Assembly: GCF_963678635.1 (NCBI RefSeq)
Contig: NC_087068.1
Coordinates: forward strand, 10,982,027 to 11,046,026
DNA: 64,000 nt
Reading direction: 5' to 3'
Source: Symsagittifera roscoffensis
Lineage: Eukaryota > Xenacoelomorpha > Acoela > Convolutidae
Shown here: positions 12,138 through 22,952 of the stretch, one piece after another
Position numbering within the stretch: position 1 is the first letter of the stretch
Layout of the letters: each line of letters begins with the position of its first letter
Program-made: the position numbers and the translations under genes
Notes under the pieces: generated by a model
The model's input: the letters and a program-made list of their open reading frames with translations, nothing else
Told to the model about the DNA's origin: nothing
Databases searched by the model: none

Positions 12138-12614
12138 CTAAATCTGTTTTGTGAGAAACTTTGATCTGGAGATCAAATTTTTTTGATCTGGAGATCTTCC
12201 GCGATAGTTATATCTGTAGCGTGATTGTTGTCTAGAGGCATTATAGTTATCAGGAAGTGGTTTGCCTGAACTATTGTTTTTGTAAATGTTTTTGTTTGGT
12301 AGATTTTGGTCTTTTTTCATGAATTGGTAAAATGATTTATTTGGTTCTCTATGTTTTTGTGGTTTGTTCTGATTTTCTTGTTGCTTTTGTCTACATTCAG
12401 CAATGCTGTGTCCGTATCTACGGCAATAGTTACACCATTTTTTGAATGATGGTTTGCCTTTAAAGTTTGGATTTTTCTCGTAGATATTTAATATTTGAGT
12501 GATTTTTTCAGCTAGTTCAGTGCGAGAGTCATGAAAATTATTTATTCGTGAAGTAGTGGTTTGAATGTTATTTATATACTGTAATTTAAATTTTTCTGTT
12601 TCTTCTAGTTTCAT
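12138..12614 (-). pseudogene. Gag nucleocapsid part with CCHC zinc knuckle
   Basis: A 158-codon ORF contains CNYCRRYGHSIAEC, a CX2CX4HX4C zinc knuckle that binds RNA in Gag proteins, followed by a Gln/Asn/Lys-rich basic tail with RYRYNYRGR. It continues the capsid-like ORF 12637-13209 in another frame, only about 20 bases downstream, so a frameshift separates the two. Confidence 0.75.
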
Positions 12615-12636
12615 AAGGGTTTCGGCTTGTTCTAGT

Positions 12637-13209
12637 TTATCTACTAGTTTTCTGAAGTCTATATCGGGTTCTCCAATTGAAGATGGATGTGATGCTGTTT
12701 TTTATTGCTGTTTTCGGTAATTGAGGTGTCAGAGTCATCATCAATACTTCTGTCATTTTTATGTTCTTATAATCAAACGTATTAAGGGAATAAGTTTTTC
12801 TTACTAGTGTTTCAGTTCTTACTGCAAGTTGTTTAATTGTTTCGTTCGGGATTCTACGACTTTCATTGCATAAGACTCTTTGATGTTGTTTGGTTCTTTC
12901 TGAGTCGAACATTTTTGAAAATTCTTGTGTGAACTTTTTCCAATCTGACTTAATATCTATAGGTGAAACTGAAAACCATTTTTGGGCTGCGCCATCAAGT
13001 GTGGTTTGGATAAGAGCTGTGCGTCTATGGATCCAATTTTGATGAAGTGTTGTTTTCACTAGTTCAGGTCCTATATTTAAAATCAAATTTGCTGTGAATG
13101 CCTTGAATAAAAACTCTACTGAGTATTCGGGATCTGTTCCCGTGAATACCATTAGTGGCTTTTTTGAAGATATTGAGGATCCACCCAAAAGGTATGGATT
13201 CATACTCAT
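12637..13209 (-). pseudogene. Gag capsid-like segment
   Basis: A 190-codon ORF begins with ATG at 13209. It includes FTGTDPEYSVEFLFKAF, LIQTTLDGAAQKWF and WKKFTQEFSKMF, which match the general pattern of the retrotransposon Gag family (a hydrophobic helix, then GxAxxWF, then W..F...F). Its last codons run into the zinc-knuckle ORF in another frame. Confidence 0.7.
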
Positions 13210-13829
13210 TTGTAATGATTCTGTGGTATTTGAGAAAAGTTTGTTAGTTGAGTCTTTCTAATTTCGTGTTGCTGTAGATAATTTAGTAGTGGGATTTCAT
13301 TTTTCATTTGAGTTGGTTAGTAATTTTGTGTTTTCACTGTGTTTTGTGATTAAAAATTATTATTATATGACGTTGGGTGATGTCTTGTTTGCCTTTGTTC
13401 GTTTCCTGTATATGGTTCGAAAAGATCTGGTTGATAGAAAACTTCTGGTTGATCGATGATCCAGTTTTTGTGATGAGGATTTGAATTAAATCGTTGTTGA
13501 TTGTGATAATTCTTCATCTTCTGAGTAATGTGGTTGATTCCTAATTTGATGTTTGTTTGTTATGTTTTTGTTTTGTTGAAGAAATGGATAGTTTTAGCTA
13601 CGGTCTAGTGTAGCTTGTGGTTGATCGTTAAAACATACTGATTGAGAAGCTTGTTTCACTGTCGAATGTATAGTTGTTTGTGGAAATGCTGCGTTTTTTT
13701 TTTTGAGTCGTAAGTGTAGGGTGAATAGGAGAAATGCTTTGTGTTGTTGTTGGTATTGTTCCATTTTTTTTTCATTTACAAAATTTGATGGAGTTTGATT
13801 ATCTTGTTGTGTAAGATTTCTTGTTCCGT

Positions 13830-14888
13830 TTAAATTTTCTTGATGATAAATGTAGAGTTTAAACTATTATTTCCTTCTCTATCGGTGAATAATGAGTTAT
13901 AGTTTATAGGTGTTGCATCAATATTAAGTGGGGTTATTCTAACAAAATCTCTATTGATGGAGACTGTGGTAATTATTTGACTTGAGATGTCAGTTGGTAT
14001 ATTAATAAATGATGGATGAGACCATCCAGGGTCCCAAACATAATATGTTTCATCTGCCAATATAGTCTCATCGTCTGAATTTTGTACTTGAAAATTTTTT
14101 CTTGCTAGTGATATAAGATCAAGATTATGGACAAAATAATCAAGTATAAACCATGCTAGTATCTTTGATAGATCATGTTTAACATTTTGCGATATATCGT
14201 TATTAGTGGGATTTTCACGGATTGTATTTAAAAAAAATGGGAAAATACTTATTTCTTGTCTTACAGCTGTATGTCGGGATGCGTGAGTTGGTGAGTCACC
14301 TTGTGAAACATGTTTAACATCATGTTTAACATTTTGTGATATAGCGTTATTAGTGGGATTTTCACGGATTGTATTTAAAAATTTTGAGAAAATACTTATT
14401 TCTTGTCTTACAGCTGTATGTCGGGATGCGTGAGTTGGTGAGTCACCTTGTGGTTTTCTCAATTCTAGTATGGATAGATAGCTTTAAATAATTGAGAATA
14501 CATCGTTTGTGAATATGGAATTTGCTCTTTGTGAATTTTGGTGTTGTTTATTTTTTATATAGTCTTTAAAAACTTTTGAGAACTCTGTATCTATATCGTC
14601 TGTTTGTATTTGGTGTTTTTTGTGATTTAGTTTTGGTGATGCAAATTCGATTGTGAATATACCATAATGTGATGTGATCTTACATATATCTTTTAGGTAA
14701 TGATCAAGGATTTGTCGTTTTATTTGTACTTCAAGAAATCCTTGTTTACATGGGCTAATTCCTTTTTCGAACAAATTTACAATTAAGGTATGACAAAATT
14801 GTATTTGTCCTCGGGAGGTATCATTTTGCGGTTTTATAAAAAATGGTAGTATCGACTTATCGGTGAAATTTTTGTTGTATTCGATCAT
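13830..14888 (-). pseudogene. Two 5' ORFs of the gypsy-like element, function unknown
   Basis: ORFs 14484-14888 (134 codons, ATG at 14888) and 13830-14462 (210 codons) lie upstream of gag on the same strand. I do not recognise either one. The second contains a 49-residue unit repeated in tandem, starting QGDSPTHASRHTAVRQEIS. They may be an extended 5' gag portion or an accessory ORF. No signal peptide or membrane segment stands out. Confidence 0.45.
14174..14468 (-). repeat. Tandem duplication, 147-bp unit x2
   Basis: Two copies of a 147-bp (49-codon) unit lie head to tail inside the retroelement ORF. For example CATGTTTAACATTTTG occurs at 14174 and again at 14321. The reading frame is preserved, and the copies differ at only a few sites, so the duplication is fairly recent. 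Confidence 0.85.
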
Positions 14889-17791
14889 GTTTTATATTGT
14901 AAGACTGTTAGTGTGTAACATTCAATATGTCTTACTGGTTGATTCCAATTATATAGGCGTATTGGTTTGCTAATATATGACTTTTTTATTTTGCGTTTTC
15001 CTTTCATTGATGATGATGTTGTGGCTTCTGAGTCGGGAAAATATATTTGATTGTCAATCGGGTTGTTTTTGCTTATGGAATCTTTTAAATCTTGAAGTTC
15101 CTGTATTGTGTTTGTGTCTGATTCTGAGACTGCGTTTCTTCGTTTTGAAAATCGTTTTCTGATAATTTGTTTTTGTTTTCTTAGGGTTGTTTTTTTTTGT
15201 GTTCGTCGTTTTGATCTAATATATCCTATTGTTTCTCGTGTGGTGTGATTAAAAGGTCGTATTTTTCGTTTTGATTAGTCCTTACGCCTTTTGAGTTTTT
15301 ATCTTATCTTGGGGCATAGGTTGTCGTGGTTTGACGGTTTGGAGAGATAGTAGTATATTGATTCGTGAGAATGATTTTTTACTTTCTCGTGGCTAAGTTC
15401 TAATTTAAAGTAGACTTACTTAATCTTTCTTAGGGGTTCTGATTTGTGGTCGAGGGTTGGAGAATAGTAAATCAATCCACAAGGTTGAGGTATAATTAGA
15501 ACGCGAGTAGATCGTTAGGTACTATTTTATGACTTACTAAGTTTAAGTGTTTTAGCCTGGGTCATCTAAGAGGAAGGGGATCAAGTGAAGGATGAGTAAC
15601 CGAAGTTCTTCACTATTCATCTTGATTAAAGTGGTCAGTTCTTTCAAAATTTTTTATTAGTCCTGAGTCGTTGGTAAGGGATGGGTAAAGAATCGACGTT
15701 TGAGGTCGTTAGACAGTTTAAAAATGTGGGGGAGAACAAAATTGTTCCGTTTGGTTCAAGGAAAGCCTTGATGATCTGAAATTAAGGAAATTTTATTTTA
15801 AAGACAAAGGTACAAGGAAAGCCTTGATGATCTGTTATTTAAATTAAGATAATTTAAGATAAAACAACGATAAGCCTTGATACGATTTGATGTAAAATTT
15901 TAAGTTTTAAGATTAAAGTTTGAATGACGTAGGTTTTGTGTAATTTGCTTTTTTTAGGTGTTAAAGCTGGGATGAAAAATTGATGTAACAGATTATTACA
16001 ACTAACAATGATTTTTGTTTAAACTAATTTTTGTATTTTTATTCAATAAATTATTTATTGAAGATTAACTGAAGATTTTTTGGAGGGAACGACTTGTGTT
16101 GGTTTTATCAGTCGTTTTTGTATGAATATTAGGTTTAGCACCATTAAGGTTACCGAAGGATTTCAAATTTTATGTCAGTAAATGAAAATCTAAGGTAACT
16201 GCGGAAAGGATTCTTAAATACATAGGTTTGTTCTGTTTTCCGTCGTATTATCATGAAATGAATCGGTAGATTTCCTAATCGTAGACCGTGCCTTGTTCTT
16301 GATCTTATCGCAATACCTGGTGTTTCTCGTTTTGTTTGAAAAATTGGCGGTGATCTATTGAGCGGAGAGACGTTTCTAATAAATTGTCTATTTCATGTAA
16401 CATTTTTGCAATTTTGCAATTGTCTAATTCTAAAATCTTTTGTTTCCAAATTTAAGTTAGTTAAGGTCTTGTTCGAGACTTTTGGTCGCACCAGATCAGT
16501 TATGTTCTATTGACTGTACTCATGGAGTAATTTCAGATAAGGTACACCGTCTGCTCGTCACGCTATCTTATTTTCGGCCTGATAGATTCCTGCAACTTCT
16601 TAGTCTAATACCGATCTTAATCTTACTCTAATATCTCCTAGTCTCAATAGATCTAGTGTATACTGGTTTATGCGTATTAGTTTCCAGAAGGAGAACAACT
16701 GTATTCTGAGTTTATTTCAAATTGCTCTGGTGCTGAAACTACAAGTAGTTTGAGCACTTACAAATTAGTGTAATTGTTAGGTATGGAATATGATTGGTTA
16801 GTTAAGATTATTTTATAGAATTAGAGAATTATATTTATAACTAATTATAAATTCTAGTTAAGAACTGGTTCCATAATTGTTTGAAAGATTTTTACAGCTG
16901 ATTAATCTAAATATAATTTCGAATTGCAGAATCAGCAAAAAGGAAAGTTAAATTGTGAGCTCGAAATGCATATATTAAATTTTAACACAGGATTTCTCAT
17001 ATCTAAAAATTTATATTTCAGATTCAAATTTCAGATCTAAAATTTTCAAATTCTCATCAAGATCTGAAATAGAGAATTTCAGATATGAGAATCAACATAT
17101 GGAAGAAATAAAGAGTTTCAGATCTTGTATAAAAAGTCCGTTGCGATTATTCTATTAGGCTGAAAAATTGTCATACAACTACGCTCGAATGGGTGTCCGG
17201 CAAAAATATGATGGCTGTTAAGACGAAAACAGCTTTTGGTAGAAATTTAAGACGACGCTACACAAAAATTCTCAAACTGTATTTCTGAGAAACAATTCGA
17301 TGTAACTTGAACAGCTCGACTTGCATGTTTTAAATCACATTTGTCAATTTAATGCCGTGTCGTCTTGATGTCTTTGCGTAACAATTACGTAGCACAGATT
17401 GATTAATATACTACTACGCTCGAAAGTTATTTTGCTGTTAATCTACAACGATTGAAAATTGAACGTTATTATACTATACATAACGTTGGTTTGACAATCT
17501 GTTGTCCAGTTTATACTAAACTGTCCCACAACTACTTCTACAGATAGAAATTAATACATCTATAGCACAGTTTACAGCTAGCTTTAGAAGCAAGAAGTTC
17601 TTTTCATTTCGTAATTAGTTGCCTCTAAATGATCCGATGAAAATGGTATGTTTACATTCCCTCGTACGCTCCCCTGCGTAAAATTTTAATTTATAAATGA
17701 CTAATTACGCTCAACCATATACATAATTCGTACCTAGGAATTATTATTGCATTTTTATTTTTTAACGCATTTTGTTATCCAACCTGATTTA
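14889..17791. other. Long non-coding stretch, possible 5' flank or LTR of the gypsy-like element
   Basis: No coding frame was recognised. It includes short direct repeats such as AAGGAAAGCCTTGATGATCTG near 15765 and 15815, and a partial copy of the AGATCT-palindrome repeat family (16895-17130). The remainder is AT-rich sequence without assignable function. Confidence 0.5.
16895..17130 (+). repeat. AGATCT-palindrome repeat family, 3' half (copy A)
   Basis: Shares with the copies at 28.4-28.6 and 30.1-30.35 kb the sequence GCTCGAAATGCATA..., several TTTCAGATCTGAAAT-type palindromes and the ending AAAGAGTTTCAGATCTTG. Only the last third of the family is present. Confidence 0.7.
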
Positions 17792-18004
17792 ATGCAAAAA
17801 GTTGCGCTAAATAGAGATCCAGACCAAATTATGGCGACAAATGAGCTGCTCTCGTCACGTTACATTCGCGAAGGTGGGGCAATTTACGAAAAAAACTGCC
17901 GAGGCAAAGATCTTCCGTTGATGCTCCCGCCGGCACCAAGCCAGAAAAGAATTGACGTTTTCGAAGGATCTAGTTCAACCAAAACCCTCAAAAGTATCAT
18001 TTAA
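17792..18004 (+). CDS. Hypothetical short ORF, possibly an exon of the nuclease-helicase locus
   Basis: From an ATG at 17792 to TAA at 18002-18004 there are 70 codons, including MATNELLSSRYIREGGAIY and LPLMLPPAPSQKR. Codon third positions are richer in G/C than the surroundings, which suggests real or recently real coding. I do not recognise the protein. It lies 0.5 kb upstream, on the same strand, of the NERD-domain frame, which lacks its own ATG at the start, so it could be an upstream exon; no clean donor/acceptor pair was confirmed. Confidence 0.35.
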   Translation: MQKVALNRDPDQIMATNELLSSRYIREGGAIYEKNCRGKDLPLMLPPAPSQKRIDVFEGSSSTKTLKSII

Positions 18005-18541
18005 ATACAGGGCAGCTTGCAAAATAGCCAGAGTAGAGACTACACCACTATATTAAGTAGTTAAGATAGTGGTTTTGATATTTAAGAACCATCAGTACTG
18101 GCAACCGGGGCTTTGAAACTATAAAGAGCAAAAAGCTAGGTCACTTAATTCACGCATCAAATGGTGAAACAGCTCCTTAATTTCTATGAAGTACAAGAAA
18201 GAGTTCAGAAAATCGAAGTGTTAGTTATTATCAAAACATTAAACCGAATAATTTAATAATTAAAATATTTGCAGAATCAAAGATTTAAAAGAGTAATTAA
18301 TTTCAAATAGTTTTTATTTTGCGGAACAAATTCTTTGCAAATCGCCATTTTTTAATTCATGTAATTTCTTAAATGGCGACATGGATTTTCAGTTTTTTGA
18401 TATGGCCCACCCATTTCCCGGGTTGACAAAAAATGCTTATCGTACAATTTTCATATGTGAAAAAAAATGCTTATCATATTCTTTCATACAATTTCATCAA
18501 AAAAAATAAATTAATGAAAAAAAAATCATTTTTTCCATACT
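18005..18541. other. Spacer before the NERD-domain frame
   Basis: AT-rich with no ORF. At 18415-18510 it contains the phrase TTGACAAAAAATGCTTATC, which recurs in a related form near 45820-45845 and is probably a dispersed repeat. Confidence 0.4.
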
Positions 18542-19225
18542 TTGAAATTCAATTCAAAACAGGAAGATTATGAGGCTGAAGTAGTTGTATATCGAGCACT
18601 TGAAAGTTTGAATGCGCCCATTACTGTGTTTCATGGTCTTAAATACAGCCACCTCCAGTTTAGAATATGGGAAAAGAACCACGAGATAAGAATGTGCAGA
18701 ATGTGCCGCGATCATCCAAACGTAGATGAAGGTGAACATGATTTTTTTGTATTTGGTCCTGACTACATTGTTTTGATAGAAGTCAAGAATCCCTCAATAC
18801 CTCAATTGTCAACTTCGAAATCAAAAAATCAAGTTACTTCCTCGATTGAGAAAGCAAATATACAATTCGAAAAAGGACTTACCCTTCTTCAACGAATTTC
18901 AAATTTCTCTCAATTAGAAAATGGAGATGTTTTTGACATCCGCGTTTTCCGTTTTGTTGCGTTGCCAAATATTAGCCCAGATCAGTCTAAGGATGTCAAT
19001 ACTGATATCATAAATGAAGATGATTTCAAAGATTTCAAATTATTTTGGCGGGTAAACGTGGAGAACAAAAAAAGTTGGATGTCTGAAGCGCCAGTTTTAT
19101 GTCCAAAAAATATAACTCAGACGCGAGTTTCGAGCGAAACAATTCTTTTAGGCGATATAAAAACTTTACGAAATGTCATTTTACGGTTGTTTGCCTCAGG
19201 AAGCAATATTGGGAAGAAAAAAAAA
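18542..19225 (+). CDS. NERD-like nuclease domain, N-terminal part of nuclease-helicase gene
   Basis: An open frame with no ATG at its beginning; a possible splice acceptor (AACAG) at 18562 would start the exon at 18563. The domain has the NERD/PD-(D/E)XK order: a Glu in a helix (EDYEAEVVVYRAL), then EGEHDFFVFG (catalytic-type Asp), then IVLIEVKNP (ExK). NERD domains occur in bacterial nucleases and DNA-processing proteins, often next to helicases. The frame continues through FRFVALPNIS and meets an A9 run at 19217-19225, after which coding similarity jumps to another frame carrying the helicase. Without a correction the frame ends at TAA (19289-19291). The domain call rests on motif reading only. 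Animal proteins of this architecture are not known to me. Confidence 0.65.
19217..19225 (+). other. A9 homopolymer where reading frame changes
   Basis: Nine A bases between the nuclease frame (codons starting at positions congruent to 2 mod 3) and the helicase frame (congruent to 1 mod 3). Re-reading one base (-1) here would join the two domains. It may be a true lesion, an assembly error in a homopolymer, or a slippage site. Confidence 0.6.
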
Positions 19226-20331
19226 GCCATGAAAAAGACGAAGCAAAACTTAGTTTCAAAGAATGCGTCATTGAGATCGATAAACAATTAAAAAATTCAG
19301 AAATAACATTCAGAGGAAAAAACACACCTTCGAACCCATCTTTGATCAAAACAAGTGATTTAGAAGAGCCTCCATTTGTGGTGAATAAAATAAACATATT
19401 CAAAACCTGCCTAGAGGTGAGCTATATAAAGATTGAGCAAAAAAACGCATTTGTAGACGACAACTACCCTGTTATAATCTCTGGTGCAGCTGGATCCGGT
19501 AAAACGATGGTTCTACTGGCTAAAGCTATCAGCCTGATTTTGACAAAACGCCACACAAAAACCGAACTGACGCAACAACACACTAAAGTTTTTATTATGT
19601 TCAGCAATGAGCTAACTAGTTACTCTGAAATATTCAAAAAAGCTGGGCTCAAACTCATTGAAGGATCGAACTGGTTTGATGAAAGCTTGTACACGCAGGA
19701 TGATATCATTATCCGCCACATGCCCGGGTCTCGTGGTGGTGTGAACTATAAATATAGGGACCCACAAGACACGGAGCTGCATTTGTTCGTAGACGATTGT
19801 CAAGCTCAAGATTTTTATTGGGAGTGTAATTATGGGTTAGGTGACAAAGGGAGTTGCTTGGCAGTGGACTGCACTCAAGCACAAAAACATAACAGTTCAT
19901 TTTATACGGATTGGCTCAACCAAAAAATACAAACAAACCGAAACTTCAAACTTCATTGGCTAGGAAAAAGTTATAGGAACACACACAATATTGTTTCTCA
20001 GCTCATTGAGCTCGGCAAAAAGTGTAAACTGAAAAAACAGCAATCTGAGATCAAAGATGAAAGTGAACAACAAGTTGCACATTTCCCAGAGCATGGAAAT
20101 TTTATTCATGGGCCCACAATTAAAGTTAAAGTATACCGGCACGAACAAATGGCTCTCAAAAACCTCCCTTGTTTCCTTGATAAGCTGATTACTAGAGAAC
20201 TCAACCAAGATTCCGAGATTTATCAAGACTCAAAAATCGGCAGCGCGTTTATTTTGTCACTACTGTCAGGTGGCGGCCAATGGGTATTTACACTTGAGCA
20301 GTCACAAAGATTTTGTACCAACGCCACATTG
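19226..20331 (+). CDS. UvrD-like SF1 helicase, ATPase half
   Basis: This frame carries superfamily 1 helicase motifs: Walker A GAAGSGKT (19483-19506) preceded by PVIIS; Walker B LHLFVDDCQ (near 19770-19800), where the usual DExQ is DDxQ; and LGKSYRNTHNIV, resembling the post-motif III 'NYR' block of UvrD/Rep-like helicases. These enzymes translocate on single-stranded nucleic acid using ATP. It follows the NERD domain directly, so the gene encodes or encoded a nuclease-helicase fusion. The frame runs into a HINE-like element whose reversed terminus begins at 20332 and supplies the TAG at 20335-20337. The remaining helicase motifs lie near 25.5 kb. Whether this is a gene with a repeat-filled intron or a pseudogene is unresolved. 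Confidence 0.7.
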
Positions 20332-20771
20332 AACTAGACTGCTCGTATCAGCGCAAAGCCTTGAATGCTCCTGCTGCCTCATAAATTCTATGGAATAGTG
20401 TTTTTTTTTAAATCATACCCCCTCACCTATTAATCAGCTCAATCATTAAAAAATCCAAATAGCATACCTCAGTCCAATTTGATACGACTTCTAAGAGGGA
20501 TTCAATCTCCGCTTACGCGTTTTAGCGGTAAATATATCGAGCATTAGTTGTTCCAAATTGTCGAACCTTAAAACCCAAGTAAGAATGATTAATAGATTAA
20601 TTATAATTGTTTCAATTCTTTTAAGCGATAAACTTCATGAAAAAATAACAAAATTGAAATATTTTTTCAAATTTGAGCACTGTAAAAAAACTGCTGTCAA
20701 AAATAGCTGGTTGAAAAGGAAAAACTACCCCGAGCACAAATATTCCGTTATTTTCCTCGAAAATGGAACAA
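20332..20771 (-). mobile_element. HINE-like element, copy 2, inserted in helicase locus
   Basis: Begins on + with AACTAGACTGCTCGTATCAG (reversed 3' terminus) followed by a degraded hairpin. It passes through TCTCCGCTTACGCGTT and ends at AAATGGAACAA near 20771. It is shorter and more diverged than the 545-bp copies. Its first bases create the stop codon of the upstream helicase frame. Confidence 0.8.
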
Positions 20772-21092
20772 AAACTTTAAAAATTTTAACATAAAAAATT
20801 TATAAAACAAAAGGATCAGCGCACTAATAAAGCTATCAAAATTAATCGATAAACCATTTTCTCCCTGTGCCAAGTTGTTGAATCGAAAAAAAGAATTTTT
20901 TATAGGAAACTTAAAAAATTGATAGATCTTCAAAAAAATAGATTTTTCTGATTAATTTGCTGAACTCAATCCCGCACACGCTATGAAAAGTTCAAAGTGA
21001 TGTAGATTGCGTCTAGGAACCTGATAAAAATTCTAAAATGCTTGCCTCAAACTGCATTGGAACTACAATATTAGGCAATGAACTAATTATAG

Positions 21093-21344
21093 GCATTGGC
21101 TCAACAATTAAGCACAAACAAACCGAAACTTCAAACTTCATTGGCTAGGAAAAAGTTATAGGAACACACACAATATTGTTTCTCGGCTCATTGAGCTCGG
21201 CAAAAAGTGTAAATTGAAAAAACAGCAAACTGAGATCAAAGATGGAAGTGAACAACGTTTTACACATATCCCAGAGCATGGACATTTTATTCATGGGCCC
21301 ACCCACAATTAAGGTTAAAGTATACCGGCACGAAGAAATGGAAG
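21093..21344 (+). pseudogene. Partial duplicate of the helicase exon
   Basis: About 250 bp closely match 19909-20153 of the helicase half, including CATTGGCTAGGAAAAAGTTA and the following block with the SYRNT-like motif. It has substitutions and a short insertion (CCAC) near 21300. No independent ORF is sustained. It lies downstream of the HINE copy, so part of the gene was locally duplicated. Confidence 0.85.
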
Positions 21345-22327
21345 CTAAGCGGGTTAAATCGACGGTCATGCGTTAGTAGAGGGAAAGATATTCCGTTAAT
21401 TGTCCAGATTTAGCTACATTAACAGTGTTCAAGTCATCTTTACTTCAAAAAATGATCTTAGGCGAAACCTTTTCTTAAATTTAGAGTTTAAATTATTCAT
21501 ATCATTGAAATTGTATTTGAACAACTTTGTTCAAAATTGGCTATTTAAATAGTTGCCATCTGTTTTATGAGTTATAACCGAACCCTTGGAAAATAGCTTC
21601 ATACAGTAGCTAAGCGTGCGTTCCGCTTATTTGCAGAATTGAAATTCGGAATTTTTTGAAAATATGCTTTTCGTTCCTCATTTTAAAGAAAAGTCATCGA
21701 ACATTTGAAGTGGTTGATTTTTTCTCCAGCTCATTTTGACTTTCTATGTATTCATGATGAAGCTGATTTTTTAAAATAATCAGGAAGCTAATGACATCTT
21801 CAGTGTAAAAATCTCTAACATACGATAATTTTTTCTAAAGCTATGGGCGTTTGAAAATTGTCAATTTTGCAATTTGGGATGCATAACGAGCGATATATTT
21901 TGCCATAGCAATGTGTCGGAGGCTGAAAGAAAAATCGTTCTAAATTAATTTGAGGCGATTTTTAAATATAAAATTGTGTGCGCTTCTATATGCTAGGTAG
22001 ACTGCTAGTTGATCAGAGCAAAACTTTGCTTTGTCTCAAATAAATTGTAGTATAAGTTTTGATAAACTATAATTTTGGACCGCCACAGTCAAATTCAATT
22101 TGAAATTTTTTGGAGTGGGCGATAAGTTGCCACACACAAACAGTTCGCGTATTATTGAGCGGAAAGAAACTATTATGTATTGAGCGGAAAGATTCTAACC
22201 GCAGTTAGACTTGTGCAACATCAGAAAGTTACCGGACCAACCATCAACTATAAAAATTTCCTCAAAGCATCTATTTGTACTTTAAATAGCGTGTGGGGTG
22301 ATACACAAAAAAATCTGCTGTTTTTAT
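21345..22327. other. Non-coding, with an old degenerate HINE-like copy
   Basis: No gene seen. From about 21800 to 22325, fragments such as TTGGGATGCATAACGAGCGATATAT and AAATAGCGTGTGGGGTGAT match the HINE core with heavy divergence, so an old copy was later interrupted by the younger element starting at 22328. Confidence 0.5.
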
Positions 22328-22858
22328 TGTTCCGACTTTCGATACGAAAGTAACGGAATATTTGTGCTCGGGGTGGGTTTTTTTTTCTTCAGACAAAATT
22401 CGACTTTTTAACCAGCCATTTTTGACGGAATTTTTTATATCATTCGGAAGGTATTGCTATCCTGAGCTTAAATTTGAAAAAATGTTTCACCTGTGATCAT
22501 TTTTCGTAAAGTTATGAGGGTTTAAAGATTGTCATTTTGACCAATTTGGGACAATTAACGCGCGATATAATTCGCGCTATTAACGCGTAAGCGGAGATTT
22601 AATCCGTCTTATAAATCGTTCCAAATTGGTTGAAAGAAGCTTATGTGCCATAATTGATTTGTTACAAGGAACAAAATCTATCTTTTTGTACTTAATATGG
22701 CGTGTGGGGGGATAATTTTCAAAAAAAATTTCAAATTTAAAAAAAAAAATTCATTTTATTTTATTTCAATTAATTTTTTTATGTTATTACTGCTGCTCCA
22801 TAAGCCTTAAACGGCAGTCGGAACATTCAGGGCTTCGCCCTGATACGAGCAGTCTTGT
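22328..22858 (+). mobile_element. HINE-like element, copy 3 (complete)
   Basis: Complete element of 531 bp. The 5' end is TGTTCCGACT followed by the small palindrome ACTTTCGATACGAAAGT. Near the 3' end come AGTCGGAACA (exact inverse of the 5' 10-mer), the hairpin CAGGGCTTCGCCCTG and the tail ATACGAGCAGTCTTGT. It is flanked by T on each side. Confidence 0.9.
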
Positions 22859-22904
22859 TTGTCTTGTTTTTTGTTAATTGAATACTACTCCGCATAGACA
22901 TACA

Positions 22905-22952
22905 AGGCAGTCGGATTATCATGTGCGTCGCCTTAATACGAGCCGTCTTTTC
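22905..22952 (+). mobile_element. HINE-like 3' terminus, degenerate fragment
   Basis: GGCAGTCGGATTATCATGTG...TACGAGCCGTCTTTT repeats the 3' end of the complete copy just upstream, with substitutions in the hairpin. It is a remnant of a second terminus. The next 0.6 kb (22953-23573) shows no gene. Confidence 0.6.

Larger units (their letters stand above)
9840..14888 (-). mobile_element. Decayed Ty3/gypsy-type LTR retrotransposon (internal region)
   Basis: Reading the minus strand, the parts come in the canonical order: 5' ORFs of unknown function (14888-13830), a capsid-like gag segment (13209-12637), a CCHC zinc knuckle (12614-12138), a low-complexity Asn/Ile-rich stretch (12013-11660), a DSGAE retropepsin motif (11334-11320), and the start of reverse transcriptase (10375-10013). 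PR before RT fits Ty3/gypsy rather than Ty1/copia, although integrase is not present to confirm this. Frames are broken at many points, and RNase H and integrase are missing on the low-coordinate side. No convincing LTR pair was found by eye; LTR sequence could be hidden in 14.9-17.7 kb. Confidence 0.75.

Noticed and set aside
22328-22858. The 0.54-kb elements as Tc1/hAT-style MITEs
   Set aside because: The 10-bp inverted repeat is terminal only at the 5' end, there is no target-site duplication, and a paralogous empty site shows T|T insertion.
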